Positions 23,091 through 36,554 of a DNA stretch of 64,000 nt are shown here, piece after piece (the stretch's first letter is position 1; each line of letters opens with the position of its first letter). Made by a program: the position numbers and the translations under genes. Where the stretch lies: NCBI RefSeq assembly GCF_963082655.1, contig NC_081553.1, forward strand, positions 19,703,237 through 19,767,236, written 5' to 3'. The notes under the pieces were generated by a model. It was not told where the DNA came from and searched no databases. It worked only from the letters and a program-made list of their open reading frames with translations. This DNA is from Stomoxys calcitrans. Lineage: Eukaryota > Arthropoda > Insecta > Diptera > Muscidae.

Positions 23091-25300
23091 TTTTTAAAAT
23101 TTTGACAGGGTTGTATTTTTATATGTCATTTTTGTTTAATGTATTAGACCATAGCTGAATTTATGTTTGGAACACACAACCCGGAAGTTCAGCTGCCCGT
23201 TTTATCTATGTTGCTTTTTTTGCGAAAACTTTTCAAGGAACTTTAGATATATATGCATGTATGTATGTATGTATATACTACGTGAAAATGTGTTTTTAAT
23301 AGAGCTCCAAATTGTTTGCAGTTGTGCGAAAATCTATATTATATGTTTGTATGTATCTTTCGCCTACTTATATATTTTGTTTGCTATTTTAGTTAATGTT
23401 TTAAATATTTTTTTTTGGTATGTATTCTTTTAAATCACTTAGAATTAACGCATTTTGCTATTATGGTGAAGGATCACATGGTGTTTTTCATTTTTCATTG
23501 TCCACTTTTTATTTATTTAATATGTTTTTTTTTTTTGCTCCGTAAATGGGCCATATCTGGTGCAGATGACGATCATGATGATGATGGTGATTACCATAAT
23601 AAAGTTTTGAAAAGGAATGTCTGTTTTTCTATATAGACTACATACTATATATTCGACGTGTATATGCATAAAGGAAAATCTTCTACATACTTATGTTTAT
23701 CTACATATATAGCGCATGTATCATCGTTTTTTTTTTGTGGCGATTTGAGTTCAATTACTTCTCGTAATATCTGATGTGCACAGCGATCAGCAGAAGTCTG
23801 TCTATTGGCCTGGCTGACTATCTGTCTGTCTGTCGGTAGGTCGATTTGTCTGCCAGATTTTTTTATATAGTATTTGTACACACGGAAGGGAGAAATCGAT
23901 GCTTGTTGCTTGGACGATTGAATGGATGGATGGACGATGGCTGCCTGTTGTAGTTTGCTCGTTGTTTCGTATGCCCGAGTGTGTGTTTGTGTGTGAGTGT
24001 GCCTTTGTCGTTCTTTTAATGTATTTTAGTCGGAATTATTTGTTTAAATGCATCACACCCAATGGACGATTTTAAAAGCCACCACCATACATTTGTTTTA
24101 AACTTTATTTTTATTTCTTCTTCTTCTTGTTCTCTTTTTCACTGAGATCTATCTTCCTTCTTTGGTTCTTTTTAGAGGTTTTTATTTTATTTTTTTTTTT
24201 TTTTTTTGGTTTTTCTTCTTTGTATTATTTTTTTTTTTCAAGATTTAAAAATAGCTTTTAGCTAAACACGCAACAAGAATTTTCATAAAAATCGTTTTCT
24301 TTAAGCGAACGAATCAACAAAGAAAAGCAGCGAGCAATGAATAAAAGTTGAAAGATATAGCAGACTACTACACTAAAAAAAAGGAGGAAGGAAAATCTAT
24401 TATAGATACACAATTCTTTTCCGTGAAATCATTATTTTATTATTTGTTGTTTTTTTTTTTTAATTTTATTGCCGTTTTATACGTAACGGTTTTAAGGAAA
24501 AATCTTTTCTAAAAAACAATAATTACATTTTTTTTTTGAGGACAAAATCACAGTCAGTTGAGTTGTGTTGAGTATTTGAAAACTTTGGAATTTAAAGTCG
24601 TTGGTTGATGGGTGGTTGGTTGGTTGTCTTGAGGAATTCGTTGTCTGGCGGCGCTGCGAGTTTTATTTTATCTCGATTTTGTTCCAGTGCAACAAATCTT
24701 AGAAAATATCATCATTTTTGTTTGTTAGACTTTTTTCTTAACGACTTTCTATGATTCTTTCTTTTAAATAGTATTCACTTTTTCAGTTTTAAATCTACAA
24801 TATATATTTCACTTCATTCCAATTTTTATATACACGAGTATATATATATATATGAAATTTTTTCTTCTTAATCTCTCGTTGATATGAACCCGAAAAAAAT
24901 GAAAAGCTAACTAAATATCGAAAATGAATGCTCTCGGGGTGCCGCCGCAATTTTACTTGTGCGTAAACGAACGAATGAAAGAAAATGTGAAAATCGACTG
25001 AAATTTTTGGATAGCATCTTCAGACAAATATCCTAAAAATAAATTAGAATGGGAGAAAGAGATTTTCAAAAATTTCTACATGGCACGAGCGCGAAGAAAA
25101 CAAACAACGTATTTTTGTGCCGCGACAAAAGAAAAAAAAAAACAACACACACACACACATACAGAGATGAGAATGCAGCAACAGCCGCAGCAGTGTGTGC
25201 ACAAAGTTTAATTACAATTTTTCCGTGTACCCCCAAAACGTATGAGAAAGATAAAGAGCAGCACCAGCAGCACTAAAGTGAACTATAAATGAGATCTCAG
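23091..25300. other. Repeat-poor island; candidate 5' or regulatory region
   Basis: No recognised transposon. It contains simple-sequence tracts: T runs (24190-24240), ATATAT at 24838-24852, CA repeats at 25143-25160 and CAG-like triplets near 25170-25275. Low-complexity, unique sequence of this kind is common around fly promoters and 5' untranslated exons. The kinase gene on the minus strand is the nearest candidate owner, but no transcription start, donor or initiator can be assigned. Confidence 0.3.
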
Positions 25301-25529
25301 AGATTTGTTCTCCTTGTGGGCCAACTCACATATGTTAATAATTTTTCAAACACTGAGGAAATAAAAATTTTCAGTGAGCTAATAAATGTAAAAAAGACAA
25401 AACCAGGATGACAGGGGAGATTCGTAAAATTGGGAAGGAGGTCCGCGGGCTTTTGGTTAAAGGGTGACTTAAAAAATCGGCAATTTACCGGAATGAATAC
25501 GGTAGACTAAGATAATGCAAATTAGATCA

Positions 25530-25660
25530 AGAACATTCCATTAAGGAACAGCGCGGATATTTCTCACATAGCAATTGGCGAGTCCGAACGGATTGCTGCA
25601 GAGCGTCACCACTTTAATAGCGAAGTACAGGGTTGATTAACATCACAAGAGTCGCCAGAA
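25530..25660 (-). repeat. Fragment of the tRNA-derived SINE tail
   Basis: On the plus strand TTCCATTAAGGAACAG followed by TCTCACATAG is the reverse complement of the SINE 3' end seen at 7958-8222 and 54366-54620. The rest is too degraded to delimit well. Confidence 0.45.
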
Positions 25661-26259
25661 CTATAAGGGAATAACAGCTGAACAAACTTTTTCTAATATT
25701 CTTGTCGGAATAAGGTAACCAGAGCAGCAAAGCGTAAACATTGGAATATATTCTAGGAACTGGTCGACAACTGTAATGATGATGGTGGAATGAAAAAGAT
25801 TGTCTCAAAAACCTTTATCCAATATTTCCAAGATATTGGAAGATGATATGAAAAAAGCACCCAGACCTGTACAAAGAGCATCTAATAAAAAATTCATCAT
25901 GAAAGACACGGTGGCCATTAAAATTACTGCAGAAGGAGGCTGGCTATCGTTCGGCCAATCTGACATCCATATTCACAGCAAGTTCAGCAAAGTTCTGGCT
26001 AGGACAGTATTCATACCCGAAACCGGAATCCCACAACCGTAGGCTGGTTAGACTATAACCCCTAGTGACGAAAAGTATATTCTTGCCAGTAACACACATC
26101 GTTTTGTAATAATATGAGGAACCTTTACATACAGGTTATGTACATTAAAGAAGAACTATTTAATTTTTTGTTTATTTTTTATTGATTCAAATGATAACCA
26201 TCAAAGAAAGGCAAAAATCGGGCGGAGTCGACTGTATAATACGCTAACCTACCCTACAA
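25661..26259. other. No feature recognised
   Basis: Short open frames near 25614-26042 show no family motif. The sequence may include degraded repeat, but no counterpart was found in the window. Confidence 0.35.
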
Positions 26260-26940
26260 TTTTAAATTTGGAAAATATATAAATATATATGTATATAAGA
26301 GCTATATCTAAATCTGGGCCGACTTTCAAACAGATCGTTTGAGAATTGTTGTTACTACGGTCATATAAGTGCAAATCCGGAGATAAATATGTATGGGTGC
26401 TACATCCAAAATTTAACCGATTTTGAAGTAATCTCGCAGATATGTTAAGATCAATAACAAAACAATCCGTGCTAAATTTTGTGTAGATCGGTTACAAATT
26501 TTAAATCGGAAGCTATATCCATGGAAGCAATATCGAAATCTGAACCGAATTTGATGAAATCTTGCTTGCTAGTATGTTAAGATCAGTAACAAAACGATCC
26601 GTACCAAATTTTGTGCAGATCGGATTGAAATTATAGTTACTGCGGCCATTAAAGCGCAAATCGGGCGATATATTTATATGGGAGCTATATCTAAATCTTA
26701 ACCGATTTTTTCCAAAATCAATAGCGTTCGTGTTTGGGCCAAAAGAGTAATATGTGCAAAATTTCGTGATGATTGGATAACAATTACGACCTGAATTTGA
26801 TTACAAGAGTACACGGACTCACAGACGGACATGGCTAAGTCGAATCAGAAAGTGTTTCTGATTCTACTCCTTTTAAGCGTTGCAAACAAATGCACAAACT
26901 TATAATACCCTGTACCACAGTGGTGGTGTAGGGTATAAAA
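26260..26940 (+). repeat. B-type internally repeated element
   Basis: About three imperfect modules carry TATATGGGAGCTATATCTAA, GATCAGTAACAAAACGATCC and CAAATTTTGTGCAGATCGG. The tail has CACAGACGGACATGGCTAAG and ends GTACCACAGTGGTGGTGTAG with GGTATAAAAA. It is built like the A-type element but with different module sequence. Confidence 0.75.
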
Positions 26941-27400
26941 AGTGTGAAAGTGTTACGCATTTCATTCCAGCCAGTGTGTGGACGATTCGAAGTCGGAACA
27001 TGTATTTTTGGCCATTTTTGTTTTACACGTTCTTTAACGTCACGCTGCCGAGCCTTGTTGGTACCTCCATGGTCTACGACCAAAATGTTTGCGTGCCAAC
27101 GGTTCCGAATCAGCTTCCAAAATGTTTGTCAGGCTCGCTGAAAACGATTGGAAAGAAGTCATCTGCGGTCACATCTGCCTATAGCATTACTTGAGATGCA
27201 AAATTACTTCGGGTTCCCGACCTTTTGAAGGCTCTCATTTTCGAACGTGCACTCGGTTAAGTATTCTTATAACGGTCAATACACCTTTTCAGGAAATATC
27301 CGATATGCCTTGCCTGGACTCAATTTTTACTCTTTTGAGAGTAAAATATACCGAAAATGCTATTTGCGATCACAAATATTCGATCCCATCATTTAACAAA
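26941..27400. other. Unassigned sequence
   Basis: Overlapping short open frames exist on both strands (26835-27421), none with a recognisable domain. I found no second copy in the window. Confidence 0.3.
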
Positions 27401-27429
27401 ATTTTTGCAAGCCATTATTAGCTGTTGAA

Positions 27430-27920
27430 AATTATAACGGTAAAGTGCGAAGTTGGTTTTATGTTCAGGATTGCCACACTATCAACTAAAGTTGGCCAGC
27501 TGAAAAAACAAATTGTTGTGAATGGCATAGTAAAGTTTAAACCAATTTTCTTTAGAATTATGTTCAATCTACATAATTACAATATGTTTTGTAAGTTTTG
27601 TTTATTGATAATAAATATAAAGAGTTATAACATCCTTTAAACACGAGATAAATTTTCATTCGATATAATAATTTGGCACCAGATCACAGTAAATTAAATG
27701 CACTGAATGTTTTCAATATTAGCCCTGTTTTATTTTAGTACTATGCAGTGCAGCGCAGCGAAAATTCTATGAAAATGAAATGAAACATCTATCCAGTACA
27801 ACTACCAGTGCGGGCTTATGTAGTACACTGCTTTCAGGATTGCCATGCCATGTTTTTCACAATTAAGTGTGGCCACCTGCAGAAATACCTTTATTGTGAA
27901 TGGCAGAATAAAATATTAAC
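27430..27920. repeat. MITE-like pieces with TATTGTGAATGGC motifs
   Basis: Two related blocks (about 27465-27550 and 27830-27920) share CAGGATTGCCA and TTGTGAATGGCA. They resemble the short inverted structure at 13005-13052. Boundaries are uncertain. Confidence 0.4.
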
Positions 27921-29820
27921 CAAATATTTATATAACTAGGTTAATACATTTTATTTGGCTTCTATGTTCGCATATGTTTTGCAAATTTTATTTTAAAATT
28001 AAACCGATTTTTCACTTTTTTTTCCTTATTTGGTTTTGACATGTTGGCAAACGGTGTTACCACTTGATATCGAACAGAAAGACTTGCACCGGATATATGT
28101 TTGCGTTTTATTTTTGTCCTTCATGGCTTATGTATTCAGTACTAGAATAAAACACAGAGGTATTAGTTCTACTTTTAGTTCCACTGTACCATTAAGCGTC
28201 AATCACACTTTTGAAAAATAAAGGAATTTGTTAAATTCCACACTTTTGACATTACCAACCAAATTCGCTTTTACTGTTTTTCTCCGTGTACATACAATGT
28301 TTGTGCGCTTCAATACAAGTGATCATGTATAGTTTTCTCACCTAGAAAGAAGACTGTCGTAATGTCGGCTCTGGGCCCGTTGATGTGTCCAATTCTAAAG
28401 GTCGTACGTTGAGCGTTTAGTATTGACCTATTTGCACTTGTCAAATTCCATCCCTGATGCTCACTCACTCACCATTATTGTTGAATGGCAGGCAGGCGGG
28501 CTGGTTTGTTGGCTGGCTGTTTAGTTGCTACAATTAATTGGTACGAGTTTATTTGAGGAAATGTCTCCGTTTTATTTGCCGGCGTGCAGAGCAAACAACC
28601 CAAAGAGATCAAATACAAAGAGATCACAACGATAATAAGACCAAGAGTTAGTGTTATATTAGCACGCAAATTACTAAAATTTAAAAGCTTGATAGCTACA
28701 AAATACAATTGTTAATGGTTTTCATTGAATTATCATATGTTTTGAATTTGGTTATTTAGTTAGTATGCCTACACAGAGAAGAACTAAATAAATATGTATG
28801 TAATATACAGACGTATGCGTATGTTTGTATGTAATTATTGGCGAATTCCTTATTTCAATCATCGTCTTGGATTGATTTAATTTTATTCTAATAAGAACGG
28901 AATAGGAAAACTGCAAAAAAGAAGTGGTTGAATAATGTATCAAGAATTTGTTCTCTCACTCTCTCCGGCGATCTATTCCCATTCTCTTCATGATTTTTGC
29001 CAATTACCATCCATAAAACTGTAAATAGGAAATAAAAGATGCTCTTACTCAATTTCTGTGAAAGGAGAGAGAAAAAGAGCACGATCTTATGCTAGGTTAT
29101 ATTGAAGTTTTAGTTCAGGCAACATATGTCCCTGCATATCTATCTTCATGTCTATTGACACTTAACTAAAGGGTGCCTGCACATACTTACACATATACAC
29201 ATGTATGCGTGTGTCAGAGGTGTTGTATTAAGTGCTGCCAAATGATGCAATAGAAACTGTTTGTTGTCCGCTTTGACGGCTTCACCCCTCTTTTTATATG
29301 AAAAGTAATTTAGTTAAGATTTACGAGAATATTTTTTCCTTTCGCTGTGCCGGGTGTTATATTTAGAATATCCCTTAAGAATATTTTTTTCTTAGAAATA
29401 TACAAGCATTTAATAGAATAAATTAAACGATTTTCCTATTTAGTATGGTAAAACAAAACAAAGAATATAGAATGAATCTTTCATACATAATGATTAATGG
29501 TTAGGTTTTCTTGGCGCATGCTTACTAACGGTAGCGTAGAACTATTAGCATACAAATTATAGACATAAATAAAATAAAACTTGTTGCTTGATGCACTTGG
29601 AAATGCTAAATAATAAATGATAATTTTAAACAAGTCGCATATGACGCAGAGTTCTTGGATCAAGATTTTCAACAGAACTAAGGCGAATGATAGAACACCA
29701 TACACTGCCACAACAACAACATCTAAGCTGATGGAAAGCATTTCGCCTTACAAAAGTACGCCATTTAATCTGGTAGCCATTTCAGATAGTAAAATGATAT
29801 CAATTATACTTGACTAGCTA
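27921..29820. other. Repeat-poor island, nothing recognised
   Basis: No long open frame, RNA gene or known repeat. A CTGGC/GGCAGG-rich patch lies at 28480-28530. Probably intron or intergenic DNA. Confidence 0.35.
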
Positions 29821-29984
29821 GACAGGGCCCACTCCGATGCGCCTTCTTTCACACCCTTATTTTATCTGAGCTCTATTCTGGCAGGGTCAGGAAAAAAATC
29901 CTGTTTGAGGGTGCTAGTACGGCCTTTTAGATATTCCGCCCTAATGTGGATATCATATTGGTGTTCTACTCCCAAATTTCTTTC

Positions 29985-32125
29985 ACTTGAGGCTTATATT
30001 GCTTTTGACGGGTATAGGGTGTTTTGGGGGTGAGTTGGACCCCCATGTATCAGATTCGTGCTCTAGTCTCAAATACCTTTCATTTGAGCCTAATATTGTC
30101 ATTATTGGTTAAAATTTGCATTTGGCGGGCTTTGAGGTTGGGGGAGCCGCTGTAGACATCCCACCTTAAATAAGTATACCTAATTTTTGTTTTCGAGTTA
30201 TCCATCTCCGAAATTTGGCGTTTTTTAAAAAGGGTAAGGCAAGGGTCCGCCTATTAAAGTTTGGATGTTAGATCTTCTTCATTCTTTTGGTTTTGGTGGT
30301 GGATTGGAGTAGCCAAAACCTTTGCCCCGAAATTGGATGTCAGATTCATTACTTTCTCCGAAAAACCACATGTAAGCTACATATTGCTATAGTCGGTATA
30401 TATGTGTGCTTTAGGGGGAGTTTATGAGGTGAGGCGTCCCTGAAACACTTGGCCATAAAACTGATATCAGATTTGAGCCCCAATTGCCATTGGTTTGGGG
30501 AAGTTTATTGTCCTCAAAATAGGATGTCTCAATGCCTTTCATTTGAGCCACATATTGCTGTGGTCGGACTCTTTGTGGGGTGTTTTGGGGAAGGGGCGCA
30601 ATATGGGGCTTAAATAAATGTATTTTTATTTAAGCCCCATATTGCGATGATCAGTAAATAATTGCTGTTTGTTTTGGGGAAAGGGTAGACCCCTAGAAAA
30701 TTGGTACCGAAATTGACATTAATTTCATGATCTACTCCTCAATACCTTTCATTTGAACCCCACACTGAGCTGGTCGGTAAATATGTCCGATTTAGGTGTG
30801 TTTTGGTGAGTGAGGTGGTCCCCTAAACACTAGGCCCTGAAAATGAAACAGCATCGTACCCTACTCTCACATATCATTTGAACACCATATTGCTATTGGT
30901 CTCAAAATTCGCTATTAAATTCGTTTTATAAACTCAAAACGTTTCATTTAAACCCCTTATTGCAAAAGTCAGCAAATATGTCCGGTTTGAGATATGGACC
31001 CTAAATCCTATAGACATCGACCTCCACTCTCTTTAAGACCCAAATTGTTATGGCGAGCCAATACGTCCTATTTGGGGATTGCTATGATGGTGGGACGTCC
31101 CCTAGACAGTTGGTCCCGAATGTTGACTTTCGTGGTCTACTCACAAATACCTTTAATTTGAGCCACATATTCCCATAGTCGGCAGACATCTTCGGTTTGG
31201 TGGTGTTTCGGGGAATGGGGCGGCATTCAGTGATTTGCTCTAAAAATATCTATCAGATTCGTGTTCTACTCTAAAATACCTCTTAATTAAGCCGCATATT
31301 GCAATTGTCAGCAAATACGTTCCATTTAGGTTGTCTTAAGAGGGTTGGGTCGTCCCATAGACAATTTTTCCTGAATATTGATATCAGATTCGTGTTTTAC
31401 TCCCAAAGACCTTTCATTTGAGGCCCATATTGCTATGGCCGTAAATTTGTCCTGTTTGGGGGTTATATTGGGAGAGAGGCGCCCCCAAAACACTTGGTTC
31501 CACATTTGGATATCAGATTCGTATTCTACACTGAAAATTATTTTATTTGAGCTCCATATTGCCATGGTGGGTAAAAAAGTCCTATTTGGGGCGTGTTTTG
31601 GGGAAGGGAAGGACCCCAGAAACTTGGTCCCACATTTGGATATCAGATTCGTCTTCTACTCGCAAATACCTTTCATTTGAGTTGGGGTGGTCTCACAAAC
31701 ACTTGGTACGACAATTGGATATCAGAAAAGTTTTCTAATCTTAAATAACTTTCATTTGAGTCCCATTTTGTGGTGATTGGTCATTACATATATTTGGTAG
31801 GTTTAGGGGGTGGGGCGGCCCCCTAGGTATCCCATCCGAAATTTAGATATCAAATTTTTGTTTTTAGGTTATTATAAGACGGCGCACAAAATTTCGCTTA
31901 AATCGCACCACCCGTCTCCGAGATCTGGCGTTTTTAAAAATCAGGCTAAGAGGGAGGTCCGCCCCCCTTCAGATATCAAAAAATTTAGTACCCTTTTTTC
32001 ACCACGGGATCATTATGCACCATCACTGAAAATTTCAAGAAAATCGCTTCAGCCGTTTTTGAGTCTATACGGAACAGACAAACAAAAAAACAAACACAAA
32101 TTCATTTTTTTATATATGAAGATTT
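29985..32125 (+). repeat. D-type array of about 130-180-bp modules (2.1 kb)
   Basis: Modules recur with ATATCAGATTCGT, TTCTACTC, ATACCTTTCATTTGAG and CCCATATTGCTATGG followed by a GGTAAAT and TGTTTTGGGG stretch. The clearest are at about 30045, 30340, 30735, 31250, 31385, 31512 and 31640. The right end reads TCAAGAAAATCGCTTCAGCC then AACAGACAAACAAAAAAAC and TTTTTTATATATGAAGAT. That ending looks like a retroposon or Helitron-type 3' end in style. Short open frames here are by-products of the modules. Confidence 0.8.
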
Positions 32126-33149
32126 GGATCTTGAAAGTCTTGCGCCCTCCAGGTGAAAAGGAGTCAAAGATTAAAGTTATATCAGAATATAAACTGAGTT
32201 TATTTTTAACCATTTGTACACAGTAAATCATACTTTATCTAAAAAAAAAACCTCTAATAGTATTTTCACCAATGCTTTAGTTAATTGTAGACTGTTTGTG
32301 TATCTGAAATAAAAAGGGATTATCACCATTTTTTATGATAAGATTTAATCCAAATATCCCCATAATTGTCAACTTAATATCACAAAAAAACCATTCGCCT
32401 ACGTGCTTTGGTCCAACTATCAAGCAGTTTTCTCTATTTTTTTAAGCTTAATACAACTATTATGTACTTAACCTCCCAGTCCACCAACAAACCCTACCTA
32501 ATAATACATAAATCCAGGCACTATAAATGGCAGCGAAAAACTAACGAAGGATATTAAAATAAACCTAAAAACAATTGCGGAGTGCATTGTTGCAGCTCGG
32601 CCTGTGGGCAACAAACAATTACAGGCAAACAAGCTATTCAAGTGCGGAAAATAGCCGCAATTCTGGCAAATAACAAAGTTTTTGTTTGTTTGTTTTTTGT
32701 TTCCTCAAACAACTAAAATTTCATTCAGCTTAAGTGGAGGGTGAACTTTGAAAAAAAAAAAGAATTTAATCACAACGTATTCTTTAAGAAAGTTTAGGTA
32801 AAGCTGATTATAGAATTTTTGGACAAAATTATTTTAGTTACAAAACTTGGATTGAATGAATCCTAGATAAAGAAAGTCAAGTATTTGGTATTATTATTTG
32901 AATTAAAAAACTTTCAATATGACTAAATCAAAATTCAGCAATATGACAAAATATTTGAGTTCCCTTATGCTGGAATTGCAAAAAAAATGTTGCCAAGTTT
33001 ACATAGGTATATCTGTCAAACTAGAAATGACAGCTATATGATATTGGTTTTATTCAAAATTTATTTTATTGTTTACAATATAACATTTGCTTGGGTATTT
33101 TTATAAAAAGAAAGTTATGAGTGATGGAGTTCAAGTGTGATTCAAAACT
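32126..33149. other. Repeat-poor sequence, nothing recognised
   Basis: AT-rich, with one GC-richer unique patch (32560-32680, GCAGCTCGGCCTGTGGGC). No gene evidence. Confidence 0.35.
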
Positions 33150-33240
33150 CACTTGCGAAACATATAGTGGATAGGCCCCATGGACATCATTAAGATTGTC
33201 AAAATCTGCCTATTGTGAATGTTAACAAATATCAGTAAAA
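33150..33240 (-). repeat. Repeat G, inverted copy
   Basis: Reverse complement of 18525-18610: GTGGATAGGCCC, CATCATTAAGATTGTCAAAA and CTATTGTGAATGTTAAC. Confidence 0.65.
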
Positions 33241-33479
33241 AAAAATTTCTCCGAGAAAATGCAGCATATTGGACATGCAATTCACTTCTATTTAAAATAT
33301 GGCTTCAAATATTTCAATTTTGTATATTTCATTGATTCAAATAGAATGTGAACAAACGCACATGGCAGAGAAGTAAGAAAAAAGTAAACAATAACAAGTT
33401 TGACAAGCATAATGACGAAAATTAAAAAAAAATCATGTCGCACAGTAGGAGAAAATCGAAAAAATAGTAAAAAATATGC

Positions 33480-33935
33480 CGTGTGAGAACGGGTTGAGAT
33501 ATCTTTTTGAAATTTTAAATGGTTACAGATGAGTTGTTAATGAGATCGTGGGCAAAATTTCAAATTTTCACTCAAAACGCATCGTCAATATGTTCTCTTC
33601 ACCAACAAAAAAAATCGTATTGAAGCAAGATTTTTTAATCAAAACTAATCAATGAAAATACTTTTTTTGACCATGCATAAAAATAAAAATTGAACCATAA
33701 ATGCCTTCGCAAATTGCAAAATACGAAGCAGATCTAGGTCAAAATTGCACAAAAAACTAAATTCGAATGTCTCCGGAGCCAGTGAAGATATTGTAGACCT
33801 CAAGCTATCTTTTTTGTAGGGATTTTCGGGCACTGTCCAGTAAAAAAAAATTAAAATCAAACCACAAATCTAGATTTTCAGCCCTACAGGGGCCTGCCAA
33901 ACGGCGCCCGGACAGCCTAGGGCCTTGAAAAATTG
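33480..33935 (-). repeat. Dispersed repeat E, copy 2
   Basis: Minus-strand counterpart of 8985-9440, ending near GGGGCCTGCC. Confidence 0.6.
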
Positions 33936-33949
33936 CGGCTTGTAAGGGC

Positions 33950-34245
33950 TGGCTCAAGAAATCAAATCTGGAGATCGGTTTATATGGGAGCTATATGAGG
34001 TTGTAGACCAATTCGTCTCCGGTACGGTACGGAACAGAACAAATGTCAAGCGGCTAGCTTTACGCATTCGACCGCTATCGTGTTTTTGACAAACGTACGG
34101 TCGGACATGAGTAGATCAACTCAGAGCGTCGAGAAGATGGAGAATATATGTATACTTCATGGGATCTTAGACGAATAATTCAAGATGTTACAAACGGAAT
34201 GACTAGATTAGTATACACCCATCCTATGGTGGTGGGTGTAAAAAT
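33950..34245 (+). repeat. A-type element, 3' end fragment
   Basis: Has GGTTTATATGGGAGCTATAT, a GGTCGGACATGAGTAGATC phrase, GGGATCTTAGACGAATAATT, ATGTTACAAACGGAATGAC and CATCCTATGGTGGTGGGTG, matching the end of 13240-14505. Confidence 0.75.
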
Positions 34246-34479
34246 ATTACTGGTAGTAGCCAAAAGGAAATATATTAAAATAAACTCAATCTTAAGCCTT
34301 ACAAGTTCCAAAAGGCAAACCAAACCCTAAAAATAGGCTCAAAGACCAAATGAGTTTCTGGGCTTGCACGAACGTGATGAATTACCAATCAATGTGTTCT
34401 CTGACTAGAAAAATGGCCCAATTGAGCAATTCGTAAACTACAAAAATGATCGTGTTTACTTAACCGAAGGCACTTAGGA

Positions 34480-35130
34480 GAATTTGAGCCTACATAGGCT
34501 CGATAAAAAATTAACAATTTAATTGAACATGAAATTGTTAATTGATTCAATCATTTTTTTAATTGGATATGATTTTTTCTTCAAATACAGACGTGATTAA
34601 AATTTGTGCAATGTTCAATTGAGAAATGTATGGATCTAATTAAAATCTTTATTGAATCTTCAATCAAAATCGTTATTGATTTTTTTTATAATTTTCAATT
34701 AAAAAATTTATTAAATCAATCAAATTTTTAATTGAATCGAAGATTGCATTTAGTTTTTGATTCAACCAGCTTCGACCAATAAAAACACATTGGTCTAAGC
34801 TGGCTAAACCAACAACAAAATGAAATAATTTTTTGTGACCAAACTAAAGAACGACTGAATGAAAAATGTTTGAATTACAAATTGGTATCATTCATGATAT
34901 CTGCAATGTAGCCTTCAATTGATTTTACTTAAGCAGCATATCGTACCCTACAATACAATATAACTGGAGGGAGATTTCTAAGGTCCATGCGTCCCACATT
35001 TCGGCAAACTCATAGCAATCCCATAGCAGCCGATTCTACCAACCAGATTTCGAAAAATTTCAAAATTTATTGAAAATTTCGATAATTTTTTAATTGGATC
35101 AATTAAATTATTAATTGAAAATGTCAACAA
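34480..35130. repeat. AATTGATTCAATTAA-type AT-rich palindromic repeats
   Basis: Many copies of TTTTTAATTGA and TTCAATTAAAAAATT in both orientations. The same style of sequence occurs at 42240-42860, also next to a C-type element. The pairing AATTGATT/AATCAATT makes the region rich in short hairpins. Confidence 0.6.
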
Positions 35131-35144
35131 CATATCGAAATGTC

Positions 35145-35990
35145 TAGTTCCTACCCTATAAAATATATATATTATTGATCATCGTAAAAACCTAAGGTGA
35201 TCTAGCCATGTCCGTCCGTCTTTCTGTCTGTTGAAATCACATAACAGTCTTTAAAAATAGAGATATTGAGCTGGAACTTTGCACCGACTCTTTTTTTCCA
35301 TCGGCAGGATAAGTTAGAAGATAGGCTATATCGGACTATAACTTGATATAGCCCCCATATAGACCGATCTGGCAATGTAAAGTCTTAGGTCCATAAAAGC
35401 CACATTTTTTATCCAAATTTGCTGAAATTTGAGACGGTGAGATGTGTTAGATCACTCGAAATCCTTTTTAGTTTGGCCTAGATCGGTATGGATTTGGATA
35501 TAGCTGCCATATAGTCGGATCTCTCGATTTAAGGACTTGGGCTCATAAAACGCGCATTTTTTGTCCGATTTCGCTGAAATTTAGAACAGTGAGTTGTATT
35601 AGGCCCCTCGAAATCGTTCTTGAACATGGCCCAGATCGGTCCAGATTTGGATAGCTGCCTTATAGACTGGTCTCTCGATTTAAAGTATTGGCCCCATAAA
35701 GGCACATTTATTATCCGATTTCGCTGAAAAGTGGCACAACGACTTATGTTAGGCTTTTCGACATCCGTGTTCTACAATATGGTTCAGATCGGTCTATATT
35801 TGGATATAGCTGCCAAAAAGACCAATATTGAGCTAAAACTGAAAAGTGACTTGTATTTATTAGACTACACAATGTCCGTGCCGAATTTGGTTCAAATCGG
35901 ACCATATTTGCATATAGCTTCTACGGGTGCATAAATAATGCATTTTTTCACCGGATTCACCGCTATCTAGACCGAAATCTGTGACTGCCG
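35145..35990 (-). repeat. C-type internally repeated element, inverted
   Basis: Starts with ACCCTATAAAATATATATAT and the reverse complement of the GACGGACATGGCTAGATC tail, then about four modules with GATATAGCTGCCATATAG, TTTTTGTCCGATTTCGCTG and CCAGATCGGTCCAGATTTGG. Related to modules at 42890-43700 and 45430-45930 on the other strand. Confidence 0.75.
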
Positions 35991-36554
35991 AAGGCTTCTC
36001 GTTTTTATTCAGACTGGCGTCAAAGTAAATTCTTATATATTATAGGAATAAAATTTTAGAAACCGCTTTGGATCGATTTCGGTCATAGGCCATGGACGTC
36101 TCGTGAAAAATATACATTTTCACTTTGAAACACGAACTTAATACGCACCTTAAGGTCTAAAAAAAATATGCCAGTATGGATGCCCGCGAAAATCCATTTT
36201 TCATTATCCCTTAGGGATAGATTGCAATTAAATCAAAATAGCAAAAAAAGAAGCTAAAAATATTTGTTTTAATTTTATAAACTACAGTCATTGACAATTT
36301 TCGGTCATATACTATGTACCAAATTTTTTTTTTACGTTTGAATGACGAATAACAAAGAAATCACCTTTTCGATAAATGTCAAAGAAGTATTCGTGCACAA
36401 CTGGTCGAAGACAGCCTAAGCTTGATAAATTTTTAAACACAAAAAAAAAATGTACTTAAATTTGATTGCAGTCGCATAAAAGGTTAAAATACTTTGCAAC
36501 GGCATTGTTGGATGGCAAACACTTAACAAGTTACATATCTAGTATATGTATATA
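35991..36554. other. No feature recognised
   Basis: AT-rich sequence between a C-type element and a mariner-type MITE. Confidence 0.35.

Noticed and set aside
31378..31680. 100-codon frames over the D-type array
   Set aside because: Both strands are open because of the repeated modules; frames begin and end arbitrarily within modules.
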